Assembly: GCA_022448455.1 (NCBI GenBank)
Contig: JAKUUR010000006.1
Coordinates: 1 to 64,000 of the forward strand
Direction: 5' to 3'
DNA from: Candidatus Thioglobus autotrophicus
GTDB taxonomy: Bacteria; Pseudomonadota; Gammaproteobacteria; PS1; Pseudothioglobaceae
DNA: 64,000 nt
This document shows positions 27,879 through 36,791 of the stretch, in pieces. How positions within the stretch are numbered: position 1 is the first letter of the stretch; each line of letters starts with the position of its first letter. Both the position numbers and the translations under genes were made by a program. Below the pieces are notes generated by a model. The model worked only from the letters and a program-made list of their open reading frames with translations, was not told the DNA's origin and did not search any database.

Positions 27879-29284
27879 TTGACAACCCGACCCGTTCAAA
27901 AATTAAAAAAATTCACTTCATAGGCATTGGAGGCTCTGGAATGAGTGGTATTGCAGAGGTGCTTGTTAATTTAGGTTATGAAATATCTGGGTCAGATATT
28001 CAATCAAATACGGCAACAGAAAAGCTTGAAAAATTAGGATGCAGTATCAGTTATAAGCAGGTAGCGGCTAATGTTTTAGGCAAGCAAGCAGTTGTTGTTT
28101 CTTCTGCAATCGACAAAAATAATCTAGAACTACAGGCAGCCAGGCATCAAAACTTATTAATAGTTCCTAGAGCAGAAATGTTGGGTGAACTGATGCGCTT
28201 TCGTTTTGGTATAGCGATCTCTGGCACTCATGGAAAAACTACCACTACCAGCCTAATTGTTCACATATTGACTGAAGCAAAGCTTGATCCGACTTATGTC
28301 ATTGGCGGTATTATAAATGCCACAGGTATGAACGCTAAGTTAGGGAAAAGTGATTATTTAATTGCCGAAGCGGATGAAAGTGACGCTTCATTCCTTTACC
28401 TCCAACCGATGTTGAGCGTTATTACTAACATTGATGAAGACCACATGGGGACATACAAACATAACTACAAAAACCTTATTGATGCCTTTATAAGTTTCAC
28501 CTCAAATCTGCCCTTTTATGGAATCTGCGTTGTCTGTATTGATGACCAAGGTGTGCAAGATATTCTTAATAAAGTGCACAGACCCATTATGAGTTATGGT
28601 TTTAGCGATGATGCTGATGTCAGGGCCTCTAATGTTGAACAGAAGAAGATGAAAATGTTGTTTGATGTTAGTTGCAGTAAATACCAAAAAAACTTTCCTG
28701 TGACACTTAATTTAATAGGAAAACACAACATATTGAACGCACTGGCAGCCATTAGTGTTGCGATCGAGCTCAAAATTAAGCCGAAAATTATTCAACAGGC
28801 ATTATCTAACTTTAGCGGTGTATCAAGAAGACTAGAATATCACCAAGCTTTAACAATCAATCAAAAACCGATACCATTGTTTGATGACTATGGTCACCAT
28901 CCTAACGAAATTGCAGCTGTTCTAAGCACTCTTAGAGACACCTTTCCAACGAATCGCCTGGTTGTTATTTTTCAGCCTCACAGGTACTCTCGAACTAGAG
29001 ATTTATTTAATGAATTTGTCAGCTGTTTGTCTACAGTAGATGTATTGATTTTATTAAATATTTATTCTGCTAACGAAGCTCCAATAAATACAATTAGTTC
29101 ATCAACACTCGCCGATTCGATAAGAAGAAGAAGCTCCATTGACCCTATCGTTGCTAAAAATAGTAGTGAAATCGTGGATATACTGCCAAACGTTGTAACA
29201 GAAAACGACGTAATCCTTACACTTGGTGCTGGTGATGTCCATAAAATACCTCAACAATTGAAGAATCATTTTGCCATTAACTAG
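27869..29284 (+). CDS. murC: UDP-N-acetylmuramate--L-alanine ligase MurC
   Basis: MurC adds L-Ala to UDP-MurNAc. The 471-residue protein shows the N-terminal UDP-binding IHFIGIGGSGMSGIAEVL (about 14-31), the ATP loop ISGTHGKTTTTSLI (about 114-127), EADESDASFLYLQP and TNIDEDHMGTY. FDDYGHHPNEIAAVL and VVIFQPHRYSRTRDL complete the Mur-ligase C-terminal domain. In the usual dcw cluster murG or ftsW precedes murC; here it follows ispF. Confidence 0.97.
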   Translation: MALVDNPTRSKIKKIHFIGIGGSGMSGIAEVLVNLGYEISGSDIQSNTATEKLEKLGCSISYKQVAANVLGKQAVVVSSAIDKNNLELQAARHQNLLIVPRAEMLGELMRFRFGIAISGTHGKTTTTSLIVHILTEAKLDPTYVIGGIINATGMNAKLGKSDYLIAEADESDASFLYLQPMLSVITNIDEDHMGTYKHNYKNLIDAFISFTSNLPFYGICVVCIDDQGVQDILNKVHRPIMSYGFSDDADVRASNVEQKKMKMLFDVSCSKYQKNFPVTLNLIGKHNILNALAAISVAIELKIKPKIIQQALSNFSGVSRRLEYHQALTINQKPIPLFDDYGHHPNEIAAVLSTLRDTFPTNRLVVIFQPHRYSRTRDLFNEFVSCLSTVDVLILLNIYSANEAPINTISSSTLADSIRRRSSIDPIVAKNSSEIVDILPNVVTENDVILTLGAGDVHKIPQQLKNHFAIN

Positions 29285-29286
29285 AG

Positions 29287-30120
29287 ATGCTGAAATACAA
29301 CGAACCTATGTCAAAGCACTGTTCATTAAGATCAGGTGGCCTGACTCGTGAATTCTTTTCACCCAAAAATGCAAGCGAACTCTCAGAATTTCTAAGTGAC
29401 AACTCAAAGCAAGTTTTGTTTATCGGACTGGGAAGCAACCTGCTTATTCGAGATCATGGTTTTGATGGCGCAACCATTCATACCAAACACTTAAAAGAAC
29501 TCGCAATTTCAGAAGGCATTATTGAGGCTGAGTCTGGCACAACGCTAGCTAAATTGTCAAGATTTGCACAATCTAATAACAAGCACGGGGCAGAATTTCT
29601 TAGCGCAATCCCAGGAAGTGTTGGTGGAGCACTTGCCATGAATGCGGGTGCATTTGGTTCAGAAATATGGCAATATGTAGTGTCCGTCCAAACCATAAAC
29701 CTTACTGGCAAAATACAGCAAAGAAAAAAGACCGATTTTGTCATTGATTATCGTTCAGTGTCGCATAAACATATTGACGAGTTTTTTCTGAGCGCTCGAT
29801 TTGATTTCAACCTGAAGCAACAAAATGATGACGTTCGCGACTTGCTTGAGAAGAGGAACTCTACCCAACCTATAGGATTGCCTAGTTGCGGCAGTGTATT
29901 TAAAAACCCGAACGGTAATTATGCCGCCGAATTAATTGAAGCAAGCGGACTGAAAGGTTTTTGTGTCGGTGGCGCTTGTGTTTCAGAAAAACACGCAAAC
30001 TATATTATTAATCACGACAATGCAACCGCTGCAGATATAGAAAATTTAATTAATCACATTCAAAAAACCGTAAAGTCATTGCATAACATTGAACTTGAGA
30101 CTGAAATAATAATCATATGA
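29287..30120 (+). CDS. murB: UDP-N-acetylenolpyruvoylglucosamine reductase MurB
   Basis: MurB reduces UDP-GlcNAc-enolpyruvate to UDP-MurNAc using FAD and NADPH. At 277 residues it is the shorter MurB type. FAD-domain motifs LFIGLGSNLLIRD (about 44-56) and EFLSAIPGSVGGALAMNAGAFGSE (about 113-136), the catalytic-Ser loop LPSCGSVFKNP and the C-terminal LETEI Glu are present. It begins 2 bases after murC and overlaps ddl by 4. Confidence 0.95.
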   Translation: MLKYNEPMSKHCSLRSGGLTREFFSPKNASELSEFLSDNSKQVLFIGLGSNLLIRDHGFDGATIHTKHLKELAISEGIIEAESGTTLAKLSRFAQSNNKHGAEFLSAIPGSVGGALAMNAGAFGSEIWQYVVSVQTINLTGKIQQRKKTDFVIDYRSVSHKHIDEFFLSARFDFNLKQQNDDVRDLLEKRNSTQPIGLPSCGSVFKNPNGNYAAELIEASGLKGFCVGGACVSEKHANYIINHDNATAADIENLINHIQKTVKSLHNIELETEIIII

Positions 30121-30995
30121 TCGCAGTTTTAATGGGTGGCTATTCTACCGAAAGAGAGATATCACTGATGAGTGGTAAGGCCGTTTATAAAGCCCTGCTT
30201 AAAAACAATGTTGAGTGCTTTTCGTTCGACTTGACTGAAGACAACCTCGAAAAATTATGGTTCAAAGAATTCGACAAAGCATTCATTGTTCTGCACGGTC
30301 GAGGGGGAGAGGATGGCTATATACAATCCCTACTAGATAAAAGAAAGATCCCATTCACAGGCTCTGGAGTTGAGTCCTCTAATCTTTGTATGAATAAGGC
30401 TCATACTAAAGATGTTTGGCTGAAGCACGAATTACCTTTATCGCCCTCAATCGTTGCCACTCAAGGCAAACCTATAGATCCAATAGACTTCCCGCTACCT
30501 TGGGCTGTAAAGCCGACAATGGAGGGCTCAAGCATTGGCATCACCAAAGTAGAAAATAAAAATGAACTGGATACGGCGCTTGAACTTGCATGGCAATACA
30601 ACGACGAAGCATTGATCGAACATTGGATTGAAGGCGATGAATACACTGTGGCAATTCTAGGTAATCAAGCATTACCTAGCATAAAGATAATCTCAGACCA
30701 CGATTTTTATGACTACGATTCTAAATATTTCAGCAATAAAACTGAATATTTATGTCCTTCAGATCTCTCAGATCAGCAAGAGAAAAATATTCGAACGATT
30801 GCCATGAAGGCCTTCAATCTAACTGGAGCTTCTGGCTGGAGTCGAGTTGATTTCATTTTGGATAAGGATAAAAATCCATATTTGTTGGAAATAAATACGG
30901 TACCTGGAATGACATCACATTCACTCGTCCCTATGGCCGCTAAAGCAGCTGGTATGAACTTTGAGCAACTAGTGTTAAAAATTCTTCATGGCTAA
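30117..30995 (+). CDS. ddl: D-alanine--D-alanine ligase
   Basis: Ddl forms D-Ala-D-Ala for peptidoglycan precursors through an ATP-grasp reaction. The 292-residue protein starts with VLMGGYSTEREISLMSG and contains LHGRGGEDGYIQSLLD, KPTMEGSSIGITKV, EHWIEGDEYTVAIL and the metal-binding end LLEINTVPGMTSHSLVPMAAKAAG. The length is that of the DdlB type, and it sits between murB and ftsQ as in E. coli. Confidence 0.96.
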   Translation: MIAVLMGGYSTEREISLMSGKAVYKALLKNNVECFSFDLTEDNLEKLWFKEFDKAFIVLHGRGGEDGYIQSLLDKRKIPFTGSGVESSNLCMNKAHTKDVWLKHELPLSPSIVATQGKPIDPIDFPLPWAVKPTMEGSSIGITKVENKNELDTALELAWQYNDEALIEHWIEGDEYTVAILGNQALPSIKIISDHDFYDYDSKYFSNKTEYLCPSDLSDQQEKNIRTIAMKAFNLTGASGWSRVDFILDKDKNPYLLEINTVPGMTSHSLVPMAAKAAGMNFEQLVLKILHG

Positions 30996-31716
30996 AGAAC
31001 GACTTAATCGCTTAAAAGAGCCGAGAAAACCTTTCAAACTCGTACTACTCGAGCTGCTAAAAAAACTGACTTATTTATTTATACTTCTGTTATTTGCCGG
31101 CCTGATTTATGTCATTGACAGTTCAGATCTATTTGAACCAAAAATTTCTTGGGAAGTCGACGGAAACCTGACAACCGAAACTGCACAATATGACCGACTA
31201 ATCAAACCACTCCTAAGCAACAAATATTTGATTGACCTGTCTCAGTTAAAAGAAAGGGTAGAGCAATACCCATGGGTTGCCAAGGCCGAAGTCAGTCGAC
31301 TATTTTGGAATAAAATTCGAATCGCTGTTGTAAGGCATGATATTGCAATGCGCTGGGGCTCTGAAGGCTATATTTCAAATCAAGGCGTGTTGTTTAAACC
31401 AAACCTTTCAATTGACTCTGATGCACCCATAGCTATCGTTTCAGAAGACCAAATTGAACAATTTTACGTCGACTATATTAACTATCAATCAATTCTAGGT
31501 CCATTAACCATCAACCAGTTTGAGAGATCACATATTGACCAATTAACCCTCGAACCAAACTTGAAAGTTATTTTGGGCTACCAACAACAAGGCGAAAGAT
31601 TACAAGTCTTCCTTAAAGCTTACGATCAGCTAAAGGGATCTTCAAAAATTAGAAAAAGAGGTATTTTTGATATGCGCTACCCTAAAGGTTTTGCGCTGAG
31701 TTATTCGCCACAATAA
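30988..31716 (+). CDS. ftsQ: Cell-division protein FtsQ
   Basis: FtsQ is a bitopic divisome scaffold that binds FtsB/FtsL. The 242-residue protein has a basic cytoplasmic start, a membrane helix (about 27-45), a POTRA-type domain (about 50-120, with SQLKERVEQYPWVAKAEVSRLFWNKIRIAVVRHDIAMRWG) and the beta domain ending in FDMRYPKGFALSY. It overlaps ddl by 8 bases. ftsA and ftsZ do not follow; instead its 3' end overlaps a convergent gene by 35 bases. Confidence 0.93.
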   Translation: MAKERLNRLKEPRKPFKLVLLELLKKLTYLFILLLFAGLIYVIDSSDLFEPKISWEVDGNLTTETAQYDRLIKPLLSNKYLIDLSQLKERVEQYPWVAKAEVSRLFWNKIRIAVVRHDIAMRWGSEGYISNQGVLFKPNLSIDSDAPIAIVSEDQIEQFYVDYINYQSILGPLTINQFERSHIDQLTLEPNLKVILGYQQQGERLQVFLKAYDQLKGSSKIRKRGIFDMRYPKGFALSYSPQ

Positions 31717-32356
31717 CTCGATAGCACAAGGCAAAGCTAATCGCCATCCAATATATTATGATAATCATGGCTCCCCAGAAAACAAACTCGGCACCAATCA
31801 ATATCACAAGAGCAACCAGAAAGGAAGGCACACCCAACTTAATCAAGAACACACTTAACTGAACCCTCGCCGGTAATTTTATTTTTTTATAAGGAACGTC
31901 ATTGGCTATAGAAACCAAATTAAGGGCAAATGGAATTAAGAAAAAGTAAACCAACGGAATCAGAAGCGGCGAAATAAAAAATAATGGCAACTGTGTTGCT
32001 ATAGACAAAAGCAAAAATAAAACAAAAAAACGACCCAAGCGAATGCTCGGCAAAACAACTCCAAACCTTGCAACGGAAGCACCTCCTGAAACCACCAAAC
32101 GATAGACATTGATTAGTATTGCTATATAACCATAGTCAAACATTAACAAGTAGAGCTGATAAAACTGAGGGTAGGCTTGGACTTGGCCAACCCCAAATAA
32201 TTGCGCTTGCAGAACACCCATCATTTCTGGCAGAATGGTAACTAACGGGAGTGCCATCAACAATGGAAATACACTCACCTCTACTAACTTCTTCCAGTTA
32301 GAGAATGCGAAAGCCAAACTGGCAAGAATAGTTTGTATAATCGGCATATTTGTCAT
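31682..32356 (-). CDS. Hypothetical multi-pass membrane protein
   Basis: I do not recognise the family. The 224-residue protein has about five or six hydrophobic stretches (about 7-45, 72-88, 105-135, 165-190, 192-215) and almost no long soluble loops. The start at 32356 overlaps the mltD stop by 4 bases, so it is probably translated with mltD; a second ATG three codons in is possible. Its 3' end overlaps ftsQ. Nothing in the motifs suggests a catalytic or transport role. Confidence 0.75.
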   Translation of the reverse strand: MTNMPIIQTILASLAFAFSNWKKLVEVSVFPLLMALPLVTILPEMMGVLQAQLFGVGQVQAYPQFYQLYLLMFDYGYIAILINVYRLVVSGGASVARFGVVLPSIRLGRFFVLFLLLSIATQLPLFFISPLLIPLVYFFLIPFALNLVSIANDVPYKKIKLPARVQLSVFLIKLGVPSFLVALVILIGAEFVFWGAMIIIIYWMAISFALCYRVIVANNSAQNL

Positions 32357-33891
32357 GACAAATTTGAGTTTACTACATTAATTATAATACTCAATTTTTC
32401 ACCCGGTTGTAAAACATGGCCTTCATCTAAACTGTTCCATGCACGAATATCTATAACTTTAACATTGTATTTACTGGCTATAACTGAAAGGTTATCACCA
32501 GTCCTAACTGTATAGACAATTTTTCGACTAATATCAATTCCTGTATTGGCTATTTTAGCTAACTCAGTTTTATTCTTATTCTCAAGCCAAATAACCAGTT
32601 CTTTTCCTATAGAAAGTGGCGCAGTAGGGGCCAGCTGATTCCACCTCACAAGGCTATTAACCGTAGTGTCAAATTGTACTGCAATTTTCCACAAACTGTC
32701 GCCAGAAACAACCTTATAAACAACTTTTTCAGCATTTTTTTGAACATTCAGTCGGCTTTTCTCCCTCTGCTTCTCGGAAAGGGAATAGTACCCTTCTGTT
32801 TGCTGAGCCAGAGGCACAATTAGATAATCACCGACCCTGATAAGATCGCTACGTAGTTCGTTGACACTTTTAATTTGTTCAATGGTTGTCTTATATTTCT
32901 TTGCAAGATAGCTCAAACTATCACCAGATTTTACTTCATGACGAGCCCAACTAATTTGCGGCCTTTCTCCAGCTTGTGATAACTTGTTCTCAAAGCGAGA
33001 GACTACATCCTGAGGAAGAAGGATTGTATATGGAAGAGTCACCGGAGTTGCCCAGCGCCTTAATCCAGGATTAAAGGTATATATTTGATCAATACTTAAA
33101 CCTGTCCACTGAGCAATCAATGCAAGATCGAACTGTGAGTTAAGTTCAATGGCCTTGAGATAGGGATTACGATCTATCTTCAATAGATTCTGATTGTAAC
33201 GCGATGGATCCTTAACGATCTTTGCCAAGGCCAATAACTTAGGTACATACCTTGTAGTCTCTTTGGGTAAATTTAAATGCCAAAAATCTGTCTCTTGACC
33301 ATTCTCAGCATTTGCCTTGATTGCTTTTTGAACTCGACCAGGTCCTGCATTGTATGCAGCTATTGATAAGAGCCAATCACCATTAAATAATCTATTAAGG
33401 TCTTTCATATATTTGACAGCTGCCCTAGTCGAGGCCAAAACGTCTCTCCTGTCCTCATACCACCAATCTTGATCTAAGCCATAAAGTTTCCCTGTTGAAG
33501 GTATAAACTGCCAAAGACCGACTGCGGTGCCGTGTGAAAAGGAGAAAGGGTAATAGTCTGACTCTATAATGGGCAACAAAGCAATTTCGATAGGTAAGCC
33601 CTCTTTTTCAACCTCGGAAACGACAAGGTAGAGGTAAGGCTGTGCCCTTTCAGAGATTCGGGTAAGGTAGTCAGGGTGTTTTTTATACCAATCAATAAAC
33701 TTTAGAACCCTCGGATGGTCTTCAATTAGAAGTTCTTGATGGCTGGCTATATAGTCCCATAGGTTTGATTCATCAACATATTCAATGCTATCAGCCGAGT
33801 AAGTCGCCTGGTTGCCTAGCTTTTGCGAATTATCGATAATGCTCTGACAACCAGAGACAAGCAACACTGACAATAAAAGAACAAATTTCAC
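32353..33891 (-). CDS. mltD: Membrane-bound lytic murein transglycosylase D
   Basis: MltD cleaves glycan strands with 1,6-anhydro-muramic acid formation. The 512-residue lipoprotein has lipobox VSGC (Cys about 15). An SLT domain (about 95-215) shows the catalytic Glu in ALLPIIESDYYPFSFSHGTAVGLWQF, followed by the AAYNAGPGRV motif. Three LysM domains (about 318-365, 390-436, 455-505), each with a SGDSL/TGDNL start, bind peptidoglycan. The architecture matches MltD. Confidence 0.95.
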   Translation of the reverse strand: MKFVLLLSVLLVSGCQSIIDNSQKLGNQATYSADSIEYVDESNLWDYIASHQELLIEDHPRVLKFIDWYKKHPDYLTRISERAQPYLYLVVSEVEKEGLPIEIALLPIIESDYYPFSFSHGTAVGLWQFIPSTGKLYGLDQDWWYEDRRDVLASTRAAVKYMKDLNRLFNGDWLLSIAAYNAGPGRVQKAIKANAENGQETDFWHLNLPKETTRYVPKLLALAKIVKDPSRYNQNLLKIDRNPYLKAIELNSQFDLALIAQWTGLSIDQIYTFNPGLRRWATPVTLPYTILLPQDVVSRFENKLSQAGERPQISWARHEVKSGDSLSYLAKKYKTTIEQIKSVNELRSDLIRVGDYLIVPLAQQTEGYYSLSEKQREKSRLNVQKNAEKVVYKVVSGDSLWKIAVQFDTTVNSLVRWNQLAPTAPLSIGKELVIWLENKNKTELAKIANTGIDISRKIVYTVRTGDNLSVIASKYNVKVIDIRAWNSLDEGHVLQPGEKLSIIINVVNSNLS

Positions 33892-33893
33892 TT

Positions 33894-34199
33894 CTAAGAC
33901 TTGCTAGAACATTCTGGAGACTCTGGCGCACTCTGGCGCTTTTGCCATTCCTTCGGGGTATAAGTGTGCATAGCTAGGGCATGTATATGGCTAAGCTCTT
34001 CAGCGAAAAGTTTATTGATAAATCGATGTCGGTCTATGAGCTTCATTTCATTAAATTGCTCACTGACGACCACCAATTTAAAATGGGATTCAGTTGCAGG
34101 TCCTGAGTGCTGGCTAGATTCATTAACAACCTCACAATAATCGGGCTTTAGAGCTGCCTCTAGTTGCGTTTTTAAATGGTTTTCCATGTTATCCGTCAT
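33894..34199 (-). CDS. BolA-family protein
   Basis: This small class II KH-fold protein has about 101 residues from the ATG at 34199. The BolA core is AALKPDYCEVVNESSQHSGP followed by HFKLVVVSEQFNEMKLIDRHRFINKLFAEEL and the conserved His in IHALAMHTYTPKEW. BolA-type proteins partner monothiol glutaredoxins in Fe-S trafficking or act as regulators. The frame extends to 34229, but the ATGs at 34199 or 34187, at the end of the reductase gene, give a BolA-like length. It is followed 2 bases later by mltD. Confidence 0.88.
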   Translation of the reverse strand: MTDNMENHLKTQLEAALKPDYCEVVNESSQHSGPATESHFKLVVVSEQFNEMKLIDRHRFINKLFAEELSHIHALAMHTYTPKEWQKRQSAPESPECSSKS

Positions 34200-35205
34200 C
34201 GTTACTCTCAAAAGCGTATTCAAAGGCATCTGAAAAGAAGTTTTTCTTACTTAGACCTTGCTCTAAGCAGCCTTTTGCTGCAGCCTTAACCATCACCGGG
34301 GGACCGCAAGCATAGACTTCATAATCCGACAAGTCTTCAAAATCTCTCATCACAGATTCATGAACAAAGCCACGTTCACCTTGCCAGACTCCACTTGCTT
34401 CTGATAATACTGGAACGAACTGAATTTTTGGAGATTTTTCAGCCCACTCACTCGGAAGTTTTGAATATATATCCACTTCATCTCTAACGCCCCAATACAG
34501 ATAAACAACTCTTTCTGAGTTAATAGCGACCAGATGTTCAATTATAGCCTTTATAGGGCCAAAACCCGTACCGCCAGCAATCATAATAATTGGCCCCTCA
34601 CTTTCCTCTCTAAGGAAAAAATCACCCTTAGGTCCTTCAACCCTTAGAATGGTTTTTTCAGCCAAGCTATTAAAAATAAAAGTAGTAAATTTTCCATCTT
34701 CAACCAAACGAACATGGAGCTCGATTAAGTTTGAATTAACTGGCGCATTGGCAATCGAAAAAGCTCTTGGTTCGAAATCGGAATGCTCCAAGTCTAGGTA
34801 TTGACCTGCTAGGTACTGCAAAGACTGGGCGCCAGGAATTTTTAATATAATTTGAATGACGTCATGATTCAAATGATTTATTTGTTCAACCCTGCAAGGA
34901 ATGCTACGAACTTCGATATTGGCAAGAGCATCCAGTTCATCAACGGCAATGTATAAATCACTTTTTGCTCTACATTGGCAAAGCAAAGCCATGTTGGCTT
35001 CAACTTCCTCTTTTGTGATGGCTGAAGGAACTTCGCCGTCGTATTCAATTTCACCATTCAAGATAACGGCTTTGCATTTACCACAAAAACCATTTTGACA
35101 GCCGTATGGAAAATTCAAACCATTCGAAAGTGCGCCATCCAAAACACTTACTTCGCCATTGCTTTGAAATGACTTTCCACTAACCTGATTCAATACTGTA
35201 AACAT
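34189..35205 (-). CDS. [2Fe-2S] ferredoxin-NAD(P)H flavin reductase
   Basis: This 338-residue electron-transfer enzyme has an N-terminal plant-type ferredoxin domain with YGCQNGFCGKCKA (Cx4Cx2C, about 34-46) and a fourth Cys in LLCQCRA (about 76). An FAD-binding domain with RAFSIANAP (about 144-152) and a NAD(P) domain with MIAGGTGFGPIKAII (about 209-223) and VYACGPPVMV follow. The layout resembles CDP-6-deoxy-delta-3,4-glucoseen reductase/AscD and phenol or toluene monooxygenase reductases. The partner oxygenase or reductase is not evident. It lies about 3.5 kb from the P450/ferredoxin genes but outside their operon. Confidence 0.85.
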   Translation of the reverse strand: MFTVLNQVSGKSFQSNGEVSVLDGALSNGLNFPYGCQNGFCGKCKAVILNGEIEYDGEVPSAITKEEVEANMALLCQCRAKSDLYIAVDELDALANIEVRSIPCRVEQINHLNHDVIQIILKIPGAQSLQYLAGQYLDLEHSDFEPRAFSIANAPVNSNLIELHVRLVEDGKFTTFIFNSLAEKTILRVEGPKGDFFLREESEGPIIMIAGGTGFGPIKAIIEHLVAINSERVVYLYWGVRDEVDIYSKLPSEWAEKSPKIQFVPVLSEASGVWQGERGFVHESVMRDFEDLSDYEVYACGPPVMVKAAAKGCLEQGLSKKNFFSDAFEYAFESNDDG

Positions 35206-35273
35206 TGTTTTGAGCTAAATACACAAAGCTGACATTATAATGTAGGTCTTAGTGTTATAAGCCTAGTATTCTT

Positions 35274-36191
35274 ATGAGAATATCGTCCAATGATTCAGTA
35301 GTTTTTTTGATGGGACCAACCGCTTCTGGAAAAACTGAATTAGCACTAGAAATATTTGACCGCTTTGATGTCTCCTTGATAAGTGTTGACTCTGCTCTAA
35401 TCTATCGCGGTATGGATATTGGTACCGCCAAACCGGGCCCTGAAACCCTAGCAAACTATCCACACGCACTGATCGATATTTGCGAACCAGAAGAGAGTTT
35501 TTCAGTCAATCACTTTGTCTCTCTTGCAAAGGATCATATCGACTTAGCGCTGCAAGAAAACAGGCTGCCAGTTTTGGTGGGAGGCACCTCTTTTTATTTC
35601 CATGCACTCGAACATGGACTATCTGAATTGCCTGAGTCCACAAAAGATTCGAGAAAGCATTTTAATGATCTTTTGAAGAATAAGGGTAGTGAAAAATTAC
35701 ACTCACAATTAGTAAAAATTGACCCAAAGTCTGCTGAGCGTATCCACCCTAACGACTCACAAAGAATTACCCGGGCACTTGAAGTTTTTCACCTTTCAGG
35801 ACAAACGTTGAGTGAACTTCAAGGCAATCAGGCGATAAATAAGCTGAATCATCAAATCAAAAAAATTATACTCATGCCTGATCGTTCAGAACTTCACTTA
35901 AGAATTGAAAAGCGCTTTATGAAAATGATGGAGAGCGGATTTCTTGATGAAGTAGAAATACTCAGGAATAACAAAAATTTGAACTTAGATCTAGCTTCTA
36001 TGCGTTGCGTTGGTTATCGTCAAGCTTGGAAATATTTTGATGGGGTTTATGACAAGCAAGAAATGATTGATAAAGCTGTTATTGCTTCGAGGCAGTTGTG
36101 TAAACGCCAGTGCACCTGGTTAAGAAACGAAAATAATGCACTTATCCTTAAAAAAGCTAATATTGATAAGGTGATTAATTTCCTTCAATAA
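35274..36191 (+). CDS. miaA: tRNA dimethylallyltransferase MiaA
   Basis: MiaA transfers dimethylallyl to A37 of tRNAs reading U-initial codons, the substrate for MiaB encoded upstream. The 305-residue protein has the P-loop FLMGPTASGKTELAL (about 12-26), DSALIYRGMDIGTAKP (about 42-57), the VGGTSFYFHALEHGL loop, PNDSQRITRALEV and the C-terminal ASRQLCKRQCTWLRNE motif. It is monocistronic, converging on the MarR gene, and marks the left border of the catabolic island. Confidence 0.96.
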   Translation: MRISSNDSVVFLMGPTASGKTELALEIFDRFDVSLISVDSALIYRGMDIGTAKPGPETLANYPHALIDICEPEESFSVNHFVSLAKDHIDLALQENRLPVLVGGTSFYFHALEHGLSELPESTKDSRKHFNDLLKNKGSEKLHSQLVKIDPKSAERIHPNDSQRITRALEVFHLSGQTLSELQGNQAINKLNHQIKKIILMPDRSELHLRIEKRFMKMMESGFLDEVEILRNNKNLNLDLASMRCVGYRQAWKYFDGVYDKQEMIDKAVIASRQLCKRQCTWLRNENNALILKKANIDKVINFLQ

Positions 36192-36200
36192 GGGGTAGCT

Positions 36201-36212
36201 TTATCTAGATAA
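36201..36212. other. Perfect 12-base palindrome between miaA and marR
   Basis: TTATCTAGATAA lies between two convergent stops. It lacks a T-run, so I do not call it a terminator. Confidence 0.3.
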
Positions 36213-36230
36213 GGTAATTGAAAATGCTTG

Positions 36231-36764
36231 TCAACTTTTATCCTTGTTGGCAAAATCTTCCATAGTGTGAAGCATTGTTCTCAAGCTGTCTATAGTAGTT
36301 TCGAATTCATCACTCGTTAAGTCGGATACAGCAACATCTTCGATTTTATGATATTTTGAAAAGACTTTTTCCATAAGTTCTTCACCAGCCTTGTTGATAT
36401 GAACAACAACTCGTCTGGCGTCATTTGGGTGCAATAGTCTTTGACAATAACCATGTTTTTCTAGTGTTATTAAAATACCTGTCAATGTACTTTTTGCAAT
36501 ACCAGAATTTTTAGCTAGTTTTGCAGTCTCAAGATCCCCCCAAACCCACAATACCCACATAACAACAAAGCCAGAAAAGGATAGGTTAAATTCCTTAAAA
36601 ACATGCTTTTCTGCATAACTCCTAATAATTGATGTAAGTCTGAAAGCGTTTGAAATTATTGAGACCGATCTTCCATATAGTCCAACTGAAATTAAGTGCT
36701 GCTTAGCTTTCTCTTCAGCACTTGTGGCTTTGGGATGTGCTTTATTTACAGACTTATCCATCAA
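36231..36764 (-). CDS. MarR-family transcriptional regulator of the catabolic island
   Basis: This 177-residue winged-helix regulator shows the MarR pattern: LSFSGFVVMWVLWVWGDLETAKLAKNSGIAKSTLTGILITLEKHGYCQRLLHPNDARRVVVHINKAGEELM (about 70-140), where SGIAKSTLTGILITLE is the recognition helix and DARRVVVHINKAG the wing. It is encoded at the edge of the island, directly after the ADC-family gene and on the same strand. MarR proteins bind short palindromes over promoters and release DNA on binding a phenolic ligand; HpaR of the homoprotocatechuate pathway is such a case. The TTCG-N4-CGAA sites in the island are its probable targets. That link is inference. Confidence 0.85.
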   Translation of the reverse strand: MMDKSVNKAHPKATSAEEKAKQHLISVGLYGRSVSIISNAFRLTSIIRSYAEKHVFKEFNLSFSGFVVMWVLWVWGDLETAKLAKNSGIAKSTLTGILITLEKHGYCQRLLHPNDARRVVVHINKAGEELMEKVFSKYHKIEDVAVSDLTSDEFETTIDSLRTMLHTMEDFANKDKS

Positions 36765-36791
36765 CGATTCTCATTAAATAGTTAACTAGGG

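Noticed and set aside
36201..36212. Terminator between miaA and marR
   Set aside because: The palindrome has no T-tract on either side.
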